From Paenilisteria rustica (GTDB lineage Bacteria > Bacillota > Bacilli > Lactobacillales > Listeriaceae), in assembly GCF_013820765.1 (NCBI RefSeq), contig NZ_JABJVM010000003.1, positions 267,688 through 331,687 of the forward strand: a stretch of DNA of 64,000 nucleotides. Direction: 5' to 3'. The notes under the pieces were generated by a model that saw nothing but the letters and a program-made list of their open reading frames with translations, made no database searches and was not told the DNA's origin. Below are positions 31,741-40,921 of this stretch, in pieces; position 1 is the stretch's first letter, and each line of letters opens with the position of its first letter. A program made the translations under genes and the position numbers.

Positions 31741-34700
31741 ATGAAAGAATCAAATATTGCAGCAAGTAATATCATAGAGTATTGGCGTTTGATAGAATTT
31801 CTCAATCAAAAGGCTTTCCCGATACAATCCAAATCAGATCGTGAGCTTAGAATGAAGGTATCTAAAGGTGAGAAATTGCGCTCAAAAATGATAACTTTAT
31901 ATGAGCGAATCCCCTTGGCAGAAGATATAAAAGTGATATTGAGAAATGAAGGGAATTTAACTAATCAATTTCCAATCACAGGCTCTAGTATTCATGTTTT
32001 AGTTGGGAAAATTGATAGACAATCGATAATAGATACATTTTTTCAAAAGTTTACAGAAAAAGAATCGGTTGAAAAAACTAATGAAAAGATATGCTTATTT
32101 TCACTAAAGGTAAACTCAGAAGGTACGTATACAAAAAGCTCTTTTAGAGTCTCACCATTACTATGGGGGCTTGCAATTTGTTGCAAATATCCAAATACTA
32201 TAAAGACGCAATTAAGTTTAGATGCGTACCAAAAGACGATGGACACAATTGAAGAAATATTTTTTAAAGATAAGGAAGATATAGTTGTAGATCAATCGGT
32301 TTTAGAGAGCATCCATAACTATATATGCCGCGTATTTGTACGTATAAATATGCCAGATGCTAAGGTGCCTTTTGAAGGAACACTTATATACACATGTTTT
32401 AAAACTAGGGAGGAATTTGAGAAAAAGGATGACACCCTCGAAGATATCAGTGAATTAATGACAGGTTTTTTTCAAAAAGATTATGAAATGATATTGCATA
32501 ATTTACAGAATAATATTAGTACTAGCGGCTTTCTCGAATATATCACAATCTTACATAACAAAGGCAACTTAGAAGAAATCAAATCTAAAAGATATAACAT
32601 CCGAGAAAATAATAATCTAATCGCGGAATACCTTGATCCTATCTATACACCAATGGGGAAATGGCCTTCTAAGTTTGCACCAGCGTTGATGCAGCAAATA
32701 GCGATAAACCTTTATCTAGATAATAAGTCTAAATGCTTTTCTGTAAATGGTCCACCAGGTACAGGGAAAACAACACTTTTAAAAGAAATCGTAGCGCATA
32801 ATGTTGTAGAAAGAGCGCTTATGTTAACAAAATATAGTAAGGCAGATGATGCGTTTATACCAAAGAAATTCAATGATGGGAATAAGGTGAATAAAGGGTA
32901 CGACAAGGACATAAATAAGTACCATTCCTTGAAAGAGCCAAAAATAGCAGATTATAATATGTTAGTGACGTCCTCTAATAATGCAGCAGTTGAAAATATT
33001 ACAAAAGAATTACCAAACTATAAAGGAGTAGTTAGTTCACTGGATGCGGAGGGTATGGAGGAAATTAACGATTTATTCAATCAAGCTAAGGATCATAAAA
33101 AGCTTACCTTTAAATATACTAGTTTTGATTCAAAGGGTACATCAAAGGAATATGAAGCAACAAAAAAAGATATATATTTCAGCTCATTGGCACATCACTT
33201 AAAGAATAGCCGAGATGATTTACAAGAGGTAGAAGTCTTTTCAGAATGGGGATTAATATCAGCACCACTTGGGAAAAGGGCGAATTTAAATAATTACTAT
33301 TTTAAAGTTATGAAACCGATAATGAAGCATATTAAAAAACATAAGATGGCAAACAGAATAGAGTTCGATTGTGCCAAGACAGATTTTATAGAGCAATACA
33401 AACGAGTGGAAAAAATACAACAAGCATTATCAAAAAGTAGTAGAATCAGTGAGCGTAATGAAGAGGCGCTAAAAGATGTTGAGTTACAAAAAAGGAAGTG
33501 TAGCCAACACATTGAAAACGTCGAATCAAGGCTTGCTATATCTAAAAAAAATAGCGCTACAATTCAAGAACAAGTGGCTTCAAATCAGTGCCAGTGTTTA
33601 TTGATGAAAAAACAGATCCAAAATGAAGAGTCCAATTGGAAGAGTATTAAGGGAGAACAAGAACGAATACTAAGGGAGTTAGAACTTCAGAAAAGTATAG
33701 TTATGGAATTAGAAGACAAAAGAAAACCTCATGAGATATTACTAGGGAAATGGATCAAGTCACAGAGAATGACAGAAATCCAAGAAAAAAAGAATGAGAT
33801 AGCAAAAAGCAACAAAGTAAAACATGATATAGATATAAAAGAATCAAAGCAACGAAAACAAATAAAATTAAAAGAGTTAGAACTAACAATAGCCGAGGAC
33901 CGACTGAAAAATAGCGTAGAAAAGAGGCGTCAAGAAGAAAAAGTTGCCCAACGATATTTCAATGACATCCAGAGAAATTTAGAAAATATTCGTGCACTGA
34001 ACCAAAGTAAGGTGGAGATAAAAGAAATCTTCCAGGCTGAAATGAAGAATCTAAAAACAAATCTAAGTATGGTTGTTGATGCAGAATTTTTCAATCAACT
34101 TCATTCTCAGGATGAAGAAGCCAGATTATCGGTACAACTATCGAATCCATGGATATCAGATTGCTATAATCGAGAACGAGAAAAGCTTTTTTATAGGGCA
34201 CTGCAAGTCAATAAATACTTTATTTTATCCTCACAATGTGTACGGGAAAACCTTATCAATTTAGGATATCTTTGGCAATTTGAAAAAAACAGTGAAAAAG
34301 AGAATTGTCATTTTTCGATAAAGGATAAAAAAAGTGCTTATATTCATCTGTTAAACACGATTTTTTTGATTACACCTGTTATCTCAACGACGTTTGCATC
34401 TGTTAGTCGATTTTTAGCGAATATTGAAGAACCTGATAGTATGGGTCAGCTTATTGTAGATGAAGCAGGCCAAGCAACACCACAAATGGCTGCTGGGGCT
34501 CTATGGCGATTTAAAAAAGCGATTATTGTTGGTGACCCTAAACAAGTAGAGCCGATTGTAACAGATGATATAAGAATGTTGATGGAGTTATTTGCGGACG
34601 AGGAGCTAGTCAATTACAAGGACAGAACCATTTCCGTTCAAAGCTTTGCAGACAATATTAATAGAGTAGGCGCATACTTACCATCAAGTGAAAGAGAAGA

Positions 34701-35349
34701 GGACGATTGGGTAGGATGCCCATTGTTGATACACAGACGTTGCTTAAATCCTATGTTTCATATTTCTAATCAGCTTTCCTATGATAATACTATGTTGTGC
34801 AAGACGATAGAGCCAAAGCAAGAAGTTGCAGATAAGCTAGTATACAGGCAGTCTAGATGGTTAAACATTTTAGGGAAAGAGCGGGGAAACAAAAATCATC
34901 ATGTTGATGAACAAGCATCAGAAGCATTAAAAATTATTGAACGAGCTTTTGAAAAGCAAAGTGGGTGTGCAGATATATTTGTTATATCACCATTTTCTAG
35001 TGTAATCACAGGATTTATACAACATGCCAGTAAGTCAGATGTGTTGAAGTCGCTTGGAAAAGATGACTTGGACAGTTGGCTGAATAATAATTGTGGTACA
35101 GTTCATCGTTTTCAAGGAAAGGAAGCTAATGAGGTTATTTTCTTGCTTGGATGTGATGCAACAGCTAAAGGTGCTGTAAATTGGGTGAATGATAATATTG
35201 TTAATGTTGCTGTGACAAGAGCAAAGTATAGGCTTTATGTTATTGGAGATGAGACCCTTTGGAGGCAAAATCAGTCTGTTGCATTGATTCAAAGGAATAT
35301 AGCTGAGTACAGTTCCGCTGAACGTGTTGGGTCGCTCGCCAAGGTTTAG
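31741..35349 (+). CDS. Superfamily 1 (UPF1/DNA2-like) helicase with long coiled coil
   Basis: This 1202-residue protein has an N-terminal region of about 330 residues of unknown fold. Motif I follows at GPPGTGKTT (residues 337-345). A long charged coiled coil (about 560-800, rich in K/E/Q) is inserted before motif II VDEAGQATP (about 906-914). Motif III GDPKQVEP and the C-terminal VHRFQGKEANEVIF and VNVAVTRAKYRLYVIGD complete an SF1 UPF1-type helicase. The split of the two RecA lobes by a coiled coil resembles large SF1 proteins in defence or RNA-processing contexts. The gene is AT-rich, stands alone and lies in an accessory island, so a defence role is plausible but not shown. The ribosome site is AAAGGAGATG. 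Confidence 0.8.
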   Translation: MKESNIAASNIIEYWRLIEFLNQKAFPIQSKSDRELRMKVSKGEKLRSKMITLYERIPLAEDIKVILRNEGNLTNQFPITGSSIHVLVGKIDRQSIIDTFFQKFTEKESVEKTNEKICLFSLKVNSEGTYTKSSFRVSPLLWGLAICCKYPNTIKTQLSLDAYQKTMDTIEEIFFKDKEDIVVDQSVLESIHNYICRVFVRINMPDAKVPFEGTLIYTCFKTREEFEKKDDTLEDISELMTGFFQKDYEMILHNLQNNISTSGFLEYITILHNKGNLEEIKSKRYNIRENNNLIAEYLDPIYTPMGKWPSKFAPALMQQIAINLYLDNKSKCFSVNGPPGTGKTTLLKEIVAHNVVERALMLTKYSKADDAFIPKKFNDGNKVNKGYDKDINKYHSLKEPKIADYNMLVTSSNNAAVENITKELPNYKGVVSSLDAEGMEEINDLFNQAKDHKKLTFKYTSFDSKGTSKEYEATKKDIYFSSLAHHLKNSRDDLQEVEVFSEWGLISAPLGKRANLNNYYFKVMKPIMKHIKKHKMANRIEFDCAKTDFIEQYKRVEKIQQALSKSSRISERNEEALKDVELQKRKCSQHIENVESRLAISKKNSATIQEQVASNQCQCLLMKKQIQNEESNWKSIKGEQERILRELELQKSIVMELEDKRKPHEILLGKWIKSQRMTEIQEKKNEIAKSNKVKHDIDIKESKQRKQIKLKELELTIAEDRLKNSVEKRRQEEKVAQRYFNDIQRNLENIRALNQSKVEIKEIFQAEMKNLKTNLSMVVDAEFFNQLHSQDEEARLSVQLSNPWISDCYNREREKLFYRALQVNKYFILSSQCVRENLINLGYLWQFEKNSEKENCHFSIKDKKSAYIHLLNTIFLITPVISTTFASVSRFLANIEEPDSMGQLIVDEAGQATPQMAAGALWRFKKAIIVGDPKQVEPIVTDDIRMLMELFADEELVNYKDRTISVQSFADNINRVGAYLPSSEREEDDWVGCPLLIHRRCLNPMFHISNQLSYDNTMLCKTIEPKQEVADKLVYRQSRWLNILGKERGNKNHHVDEQASEALKIIERAFEKQSGCADIFVISPFSSVITGFIQHASKSDVLKSLGKDDLDSWLNNNCGTVHRFQGKEANEVIFLLGCDATAKGAVNWVNDNIVNVAVTRAKYRLYVIGDETLWRQNQSVALIQRNIAEYSSAERVGSLAKV

Positions 35350-35478
35350 ATTGAAAAGTGGATTAATGGAAAGTGAATGTTAGAAAAGGAAAAAGTCACG
35401 CAACATTTGTGTGGCTTTTTTGGCTGTACATCTAGGAAATTATTGCATATAATGAAGGTAGATATTGGAGGTCTTTCA

Positions 35479-35775
35479 ATGAGTGAGATACAGAGTAATA
35501 TTGGTAGCGCAAACAAAATCGCAACTTCGATGGGACATGTGGGGGATCGTGTGCGTCATGCGAGCTCGAAGCCAATTCAAAAGGCAAGTCGGACAACGGT
35601 TCGGGTGAATCAGGAGGCGGCGCATAGTGTGGATCAAATGAAAAAAATGGTGACGCAGTTTGGGCAGAGTTTTCAGAATGATATCGCTCATATTCGGTCG
35701 GTGGCGCGGGAATTTGAGCGGGTGGATCGGGAAGTTGGACGGGATTTTTCAAATTTGCAGGGGTTAGGAAAGTGA
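35479..35775 (+). CDS. Type VII secretion targeting partner Lap1-like (DUF3130/TIGR04197)
   Basis: The 98-residue protein is small, helical and WXG100-like, opening with MSEIQSNIGSANKIATSM and carrying DQMKKMVTQFGQSFQNDIAH. It matches the DUF3130/TIGR04197 effector-like family found directly before LXG toxins. In the known Lap1-Lap2-LXG systems this protein binds the LXG domain helices and supplies the export signal to the type VII machinery. The ATG at 35479 has GGAGG 8 bp upstream. First gene of a three-gene toxin cassette. Confidence 0.8.
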   Translation: MSEIQSNIGSANKIATSMGHVGDRVRHASSKPIQKASRTTVRVNQEAAHSVDQMKKMVTQFGQSFQNDIAHIRSVAREFERVDREVGRDFSNLQGLGK

Positions 35776-35785
35776 GGCAGCGGAG

Positions 35786-36148
35786 ATGAATGAGGCGGAT
35801 AAAGAGATGGATCGGTGGAATCAGCGGTTGCGCAATTTGGGGGATGACCAGTTTGCGAATGAGCGGGAGTTGCGGCGCCATGAGCGGTTGCAGGATGAGG
35901 TCGATTATGTACATAGGCAAGGTGATCGGCTGTTTCAGGAGCTTGGCAGTGTGTGGCACCAGGACCCTGAAATGGCACGGTTTTTGGATGATCAGCGCGA
36001 TGGTTATAGTCGGAGGCGGTTTCAAGTGATGGACGGGCTTGCGGAGGAGCGGGCGCGGATGGAACGGGAGAAACGGATGTTATTGGAGAGGGAATCGGAT
36101 TATTATGAGGCTCGCCGGAAATTGGCGTTAGGTGGTGAGTGGGCGTGA
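35786..36148 (+). CDS. Type VII secretion targeting partner Lap2-like (DUF3958)
   Basis: This 120-residue, strongly charged helical-hairpin protein (RRHERLQDEVDYVHRQGDRL, then AEERARMEREKRMLLERESD) matches DUF3958 in size and position between the DUF3130-like gene and the LXG gene. DUF3958 proteins bind the LXG domain next to Lap1 and are needed for toxin export. It starts 10 bp after the Lap1-like stop, and its last codons overlap the toxin start. Confidence 0.75.
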   Translation: MNEADKEMDRWNQRLRNLGDDQFANERELRRHERLQDEVDYVHRQGDRLFQELGSVWHQDPEMARFLDDQRDGYSRRRFQVMDGLAEERARMEREKRMLLERESDYYEARRKLALGGEWA

Positions 36149-37626
36149 GTTTGAATGTGTTTGTAGGCGAGGTGAAAGCACAGACGGAGAGCATGGTTGC
36201 GTTTTACCGAGAGACGATTGCGGCGATGGAAGACGTGATGCGGGTTGTGAACGAATTCGCGTTTGAGCAGGAGTTGCAGGGAAAGACATATGACAGCGCA
36301 AAAGGGTATTTTGTCGCGACGTATCGGCCATTGGCGCAGGGCATGATTTGTTTGTGCGAGGAATTGATACGGCAAAATGAGGCGATTCCGCGGGATTTTC
36401 AAGGTGAAGTTGCGACGGTGGATGTGATTGAGGATCAGGTTAGGAACCAGATTCGGCAGTTGGATGGGCAGATTCAGGACATGGAAAAGTTAAGCAATAA
36501 CGTGGTTGGAATGGCGCTGATTACACCGATATTTGTGGATTTGAGGCAGAAATTGCAAGAGAAGTTAGAGGCGCTGTATAGGTTTGATGCAGAAACGGCG
36601 ACTTCGTTTGAGCGTGCGACAGATTTGGCGGCAAACGTGGTGCGGGGCTTGGCTGAGATTGGGAAAGATAAGGGATTTCAGGTGGGAACTGGGACGTTTA
36701 GCCTGATGGGGATGAATATGACGTGGAGCTCGGTGTTGCAGGAACAATGGGCAGCACGGGAAAAAGCGATTGCGCAAGGGTTGAAAGATGCGGAGACGGC
36801 GCGCATGATTAAGCTTGCGGAAGATGGGCCGTTGCCGGTGGTGCCGGAAGGGAATCTTGCGGGATTTGTGACGAAGGACGGGAAGTTGGACGGTAAAGCG
36901 ACGTATGATAACGCGAAATGGCAACAAGCGCATTATTTGGCGGGTATGGAGAATGCGATATTTTTGATAGATATGGTGACGCCGGTGTTTGATGCGTATC
37001 GATGGAAAACAGGATTTGATCCAATTACTCAAAATAAGCTACAAGGTTCTGAACAAACGATTGCGGCGGGCTTCACATTGCTGAGTATTGTTCCATTTGG
37101 AAAAGTCGGGAAAGTTATCAAATCTACTGAGTTGAGCTCAGTAGTATTAAAAAATGGATTAACTGTACCTAAAAATATTAAATTGACTAGTAATGAGCTG
37201 AGTATTGCTAAGAAGAATGTTAAGAATTATGCGGAAACCGGTGGTAGAGATTTAGATTTTGAAGAGTATTTAAGAAATCTAGATAAAGTAGATGCACGAT
37301 ATGATAGTATAAGGGCTAATAAGGCAGATGTATCAATAATTGCGAAGAATACAGAGTGGTCCGAATGGAAAGTGCAAAAAATTAAAGATCATGTCTTCTT
37401 GAAAGAGCATAAAAAAGATAGCGGTATCGGCCGATTTGATAGTGATATTGAGATTGCAGATGCTTGGGGAAGATTAGAGAAGGGCACGTACACCAAAAAC
37501 GATATGAATTTGTTAGAGCATGAGTTATTCGAATCTAAGTTTGAAGGTATTTTTAAAACAGATTATCGAACAGCACATGATAAAACAATTAAATCGGGAA
37601 GAATATGGGACCCGTTTAAGGAGTGA
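36145..37626 (+). CDS. LXG polymorphic toxin exported by type VII secretion
   Basis: This 493-residue protein begins with an LXG-type helical domain (about 1-210: SLNVFVGEVKAQTESMVAFY to VRGLAEIGKDKGF). A linker follows, then a pre-toxin-like segment (TIAAGFTLLSIVPFGKVGKV, about 308-327), then a C-terminal tip of about 130 residues ending in TDYRTAHDKTIKSGRIWDPF. Conserved-looking polar residues in the tip are KIKDHVFLKEH, IGRFDSDIEIADAWGRL and LLEHELFESKFEGIFKTDYR. I do not recognise its activity. Base composition turns AT-rich at about 37040, where the tip begins, as expected for a swapped toxin module. GTG 36145 overlaps the previous stop (GTGA). The DNA upstream is GC-richer. Confidence 0.82.
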   Translation: MSLNVFVGEVKAQTESMVAFYRETIAAMEDVMRVVNEFAFEQELQGKTYDSAKGYFVATYRPLAQGMICLCEELIRQNEAIPRDFQGEVATVDVIEDQVRNQIRQLDGQIQDMEKLSNNVVGMALITPIFVDLRQKLQEKLEALYRFDAETATSFERATDLAANVVRGLAEIGKDKGFQVGTGTFSLMGMNMTWSSVLQEQWAAREKAIAQGLKDAETARMIKLAEDGPLPVVPEGNLAGFVTKDGKLDGKATYDNAKWQQAHYLAGMENAIFLIDMVTPVFDAYRWKTGFDPITQNKLQGSEQTIAAGFTLLSIVPFGKVGKVIKSTELSSVVLKNGLTVPKNIKLTSNELSIAKKNVKNYAETGGRDLDFEEYLRNLDKVDARYDSIRANKADVSIIAKNTEWSEWKVQKIKDHVFLKEHKKDSGIGRFDSDIEIADAWGRLEKGTYTKNDMNLLEHELFESKFEGIFKTDYRTAHDKTIKSGRIWDPFKE

Positions 37627-37632
37627 GAAATT

Positions 37633-37884
37633 ATGGCGGTTTACGTAATGATGATAAAAGAAATGGAAAATGATAAAAAAGTAGTGTATAAATTTGGACC
37701 GAATGAGGATAAGTTAGGGGAAATTGAGTTTGATAAAAAGACTAGAAAATTTGAGATAGCGGAAAAAGTGGACGATGACAACATATCGAATGAAGCATAT
37801 GAACGTTGGGCTGCTGAGAGGATAGTGCGGGTTGTAGCAAGAGAGGATGGGAAATTTCCAGAGAGGATGTCTGTGGAAAAATGA
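37633..37884 (+). CDS. Probable cognate immunity protein
   Basis: The 83-residue acidic protein (KKVVYKFGPNEDKLGEIEFD, then YERWAAERIVRVV) starts 6 bp after the toxin stop. Small, acidic, AT-rich genes in this position usually encode the immunity protein that binds the toxin tip and protects the producer and its siblings. No enzymatic motif is visible. The assignment is by position. Confidence 0.6.
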   Translation: MAVYVMMIKEMENDKKVVYKFGPNEDKLGEIEFDKKTRKFEIAEKVDDDNISNEAYERWAAERIVRVVAREDGKFPERMSVEK

Positions 37885-37982
37885 AAATGTTGGTATAAAT
37901 CGACACTTTCGTGATTGGTAAGAGAATTGATATTATTGAGATTCTAGTTATTTGTTAGAAAAAAATATTAGGAGTGTGTGTG

Positions 37983-40079
37983 ATGGCATTTACTGAAGAG
38001 CAGTTGGATAATTTTAAGAAACTAACAAATTCAATGAAAAAAGCACAGAGGGCTGAAATATTAGAGGGAAATGAGAACGCTATAAAGGCTTTATATGAAG
38101 ATCCATTACCTCAAACAGGAGTTCTATCTAAGGTATTACATGATGAAACAACTTTTTTGATTGGTAGGAGAGGAACGGGGAAATCGACAATCTTTTCGTA
38201 TGCACAGGAAACATTGCGAGAAGATAAAGGACAGTTATCTGTATATATAGATGTGAAAAGTTTGCATGGTAAAACGACAGGGATGGGATCCGAAACAAAT
38301 AATAAAGCAGATGAAATGATATTAGAACAAAATTTTATATCCGAAGTATTAAAAGAAATTATTAAGGAAATAAACACAAGCTTAGAGAAGAAAACAGTAT
38401 TAAGAAAAATGATTGGGGCTGGAAAGTATACAAAGGCTAAAGGGAGACTGAAGGATATAAAAAATGCACTACTGAAACCAGAATTTAGAGATGTGACAAT
38501 TACAACAAGTGATTCTGTGGAAGTAAAGGAACGAGAAAAGAGTGTTGAAGGCGAGTCAAGTGGGGCTCAAATAAGCCTAAATCGAGGCTTACCAAATATT
38601 ACTGCTGGCGGAAATTTTGATAAGCAATATCAAGATGAAAATGAATTTATTAGAAAGACTTCATCCGCTATGGTACGTGATTTTTCTATCACTGAATATA
38701 TGGAAGATATAAAAGAGACACTTTCAGATTTAAATATAAAAAAAATATTCCTGTTCTTAGATGATTTTTCAGAATTGGGGGAAACTGCACAAAAAGTGTT
38801 TGTGAATGTCATTTTAGCTCCATTGAACAATTGGTCAGATAAGTATTTTAGATTTAAGGTCGCTTGTTACCCAGAGAGAATTTACTATGGAGAAATCGAT
38901 AGAAGTAAAATTGACGAGATATATTTGGATCACTATGATCTTTACAAGGGTGCGAAGCCCGATCTCAGTGAAATTGAAGAGAAAGCACAAGGGTTTTTAA
39001 ATAAACTGCTAAATAAGCGATTTATCTACTATTTAGATTGTAAGCCAGAAATTTTCTTTAACATCGATAGTGATAACACTTGGGAGGATTATTTAGAGCA
39101 ACTTTTTTTTGCATCTATGAATATTCCTCGTATACTAGGTAATTTATTAGAGTATGCTTATGATAAGAGTTTGGTTTATGGAAATTTAATTAATAGACAG
39201 ATAATTCTCCAAGCTTCAAAGCATTATTATGAAGCAAAAATTAATCCGTTTTTTGATAAAGGAACAATGGTGCTAGAGTCATATGAAAGCAGACTAGATC
39301 GATTCGGGCAAAAGTTACTGACTAATTCTATAGTTGATGAATCTAGAAAAAAGAAGCGAGAGCTAGCTAAAACAGATTTGCAGATGTTTAAAGGATTAAA
39401 AACTATCCCAAGTAGTCACTTTTATATCAGCAAAGAGGAAGAACACTTTTTTAATACCTTAGAGTTAAATTATGTTGTGAATAAATACTTCGAACAGTCA
39501 GATAAAGACGGTGTGAAAAGTAGCATTTATTCTTTAAATTACGGACTTTGCGCCGAAAATAATATTGATTATGGTAGGCCAAAAGGGGACTCTAAATATA
39601 GAAAGTATTATATAGATAGACAGTTTAATTATAATTCACTACTCTTAGGTTTTATGAGAAATTATAAAGAATATGAATGTAACAACTGTAAGCAGCGTTA
39701 TGATTTAAGTAATTATAGAAAGGTAGAAATGGTTGAAATGTTGTGCTTTAAAGGGTGTAGAGAACCTTCGACATTTAAAGAAGTATTGTTATTTGAGGAA
39801 GGGCTACCTAAAATAACAATACCTGAAGAATATCAATTGCCAGAATCAGAATATGATGCATTAAATGTGATAAATACTTTGAGTAATCCATATGCAAGTA
39901 CTGTTGCAGGGGAATTAGATTGCTCATATCAAATGGTGAATTCGCTGACAAAGAAATTGGAACAAAAACAGTTGATAGAAAAAGAGGAAGGTTTAATTGA
40001 TTCTAAGAAAAGAAAAATCTACAAGGTTACTGAGTTGGCGATACAACGATACAATCTAAGCGCAGATATCTTGGTATAG
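37983..40079 (+). CDS. P-loop ATPase with zinc ribbon and winged helix (unknown, possible defence)
   Basis: This 698-residue protein has a Walker A GRRGTGKS (residues 61-68) and a Walker B-like IKKIFLFLDDFSELG (about 250-265). It then has a helical region, a treble-clef or ribbon-like Cys site (Cys566, Cys569, Cys588, Cys592), and a C-terminal winged helix (TVAGELDCSYQMVNSLTKKL). The layout resembles ORC/STAND-like P-loop ATPases that serve as sensors in defence or mobile-element proteins, but I do not recognise a named family. The start ATG lies 8 bp after AGGAG. It is AT-rich like the neighbouring helicase gene. Confidence 0.65.
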   Translation: MAFTEEQLDNFKKLTNSMKKAQRAEILEGNENAIKALYEDPLPQTGVLSKVLHDETTFLIGRRGTGKSTIFSYAQETLREDKGQLSVYIDVKSLHGKTTGMGSETNNKADEMILEQNFISEVLKEIIKEINTSLEKKTVLRKMIGAGKYTKAKGRLKDIKNALLKPEFRDVTITTSDSVEVKEREKSVEGESSGAQISLNRGLPNITAGGNFDKQYQDENEFIRKTSSAMVRDFSITEYMEDIKETLSDLNIKKIFLFLDDFSELGETAQKVFVNVILAPLNNWSDKYFRFKVACYPERIYYGEIDRSKIDEIYLDHYDLYKGAKPDLSEIEEKAQGFLNKLLNKRFIYYLDCKPEIFFNIDSDNTWEDYLEQLFFASMNIPRILGNLLEYAYDKSLVYGNLINRQIILQASKHYYEAKINPFFDKGTMVLESYESRLDRFGQKLLTNSIVDESRKKKRELAKTDLQMFKGLKTIPSSHFYISKEEEHFFNTLELNYVVNKYFEQSDKDGVKSSIYSLNYGLCAENNIDYGRPKGDSKYRKYYIDRQFNYNSLLLGFMRNYKEYECNNCKQRYDLSNYRKVEMVEMLCFKGCREPSTFKEVLLFEEGLPKITIPEEYQLPESEYDALNVINTLSNPYASTVAGELDCSYQMVNSLTKKLEQKQLIEKEEGLIDSKKRKIYKVTELAIQRYNLSADILV

Positions 40080-40193
40080 GCAGGTGATATAACGGTTGTC
40101 GCATTGTATGACTATGAAAAATATAACTTTCCGTATTAAGCTGTGTTATACTCCCTATATAGATAAGTGATTACTAATAAGGGAGAAGAACTC

Positions 40194-40346
40194 ATGAATA
40201 AGAATGATCTATATTTCAAAATTGCCATCATTATCTGTATGGTAGTGTTCTTAATAATCCAGATTTTTATACTAAATGCACTTGTAGACATCTCAGATAG
40301 GTTGCTTAATATTGTAGATTCTTTACCAGGTTTTATGACCCAATAA
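40194..40346 (+). CDS. 50-residue single-pass membrane peptide
   Basis: ATG 40194 follows AAGGGAGAAGAA and an extended -10 (TGTTATACT, 40144-40152). The product has a short polar N-terminus, a 20-residue hydrophobic helix (FKIAIIICMVVFLIIQIFIL) and a 20-residue outer tail. A strong terminator follows. It is a complete small transcription unit. Function unknown. Small hydrophobic peptides in such islands can be type I toxins or regulators. Confidence 0.6.
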   Translation: MNKNDLYFKIAIIICMVVFLIIQIFILNALVDISDRLLNIVDSLPGFMTQ

Positions 40347-40365
40347 GGACATTCTAGGTTACCAA

Positions 40366-40405
40366 AACAAAGCCCAAATCTCCGACCAGAGATTTGGGCT
40401 TTGTT
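40366..40405. terminator. Bidirectional terminator
   Basis: AACAAAGCCCAAATCTC and GAGATTTGGGCTTTGTT form a perfect 17-bp stem with a 6-nt loop. It separates the accessory island from the convergent GNAT gene. Confidence 0.9.
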
Positions 40406-40408
40406 GCA

Positions 40409-40849
40409 TCATTTATAATCTTTCCCCATCCGATAATGTCCGCCAATTTTCGGAATCACGAACTCTTCTCCAACCGAATAGAATCCCATTTTTTCATAAA
40501 ATCCAGTCGCAATTACGCGTGCGTTACACCAAAGTAAATCGGCATCACGTCGCGCGAGCTCTTCCTCCGCAAACACAATCACAGCTTTACCAAGTCCTTG
40601 CAACCTCGCTTTCGAATCACTCGCCATCCCGCGTAATCGATACTGTTTTTCACCTTCAAAATGATCATCCGACTCTTCATAAAAACTCCCGATCGCGACC
40701 AGCCGTCCTTCATCATCAAACACCCCAACATGAAACGTCGTCTCATCCTCGTCTCCCGGATAGACCAGCGCTTCCACTGGATGATCTGGAATCAGCACGC
40801 GGTGGCGCAAATCGTGTGTTTCGCTAGCTTCTATAAACCGTGTTTCCAT
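40409..40849 (-). CDS. GNAT-family N-acetyltransferase
   Basis: This 146-residue acetyltransferase shows the strand VGVFDDEGRLVAIGSFY, the acetyl-CoA loop YRLRGMASDSKARLQGLGKA with QGLGKAV, and the final NARVIATGFYEKMGFYSVGE with FYEKMGF. A stand-alone GNAT of unknown substrate. It is read leftwards into the shared terminator and lies at the border of the core block. Confidence 0.85.
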   Translation of the reverse strand: METRFIEASETHDLRHRVLIPDHPVEALVYPGDEDETTFHVGVFDDEGRLVAIGSFYEESDDHFEGEKQYRLRGMASDSKARLQGLGKAVIVFAEEELARRDADLLWCNARVIATGFYEKMGFYSVGEEFVIPKIGGHYRMGKDYK

Positions 40850-40921
40850 CTATACCATTCCCTCTCTCAAAAGCAAGTTACTTGGAATGATTGTACCCAA
40901 TTTCGCACGATTTAGCAACGA

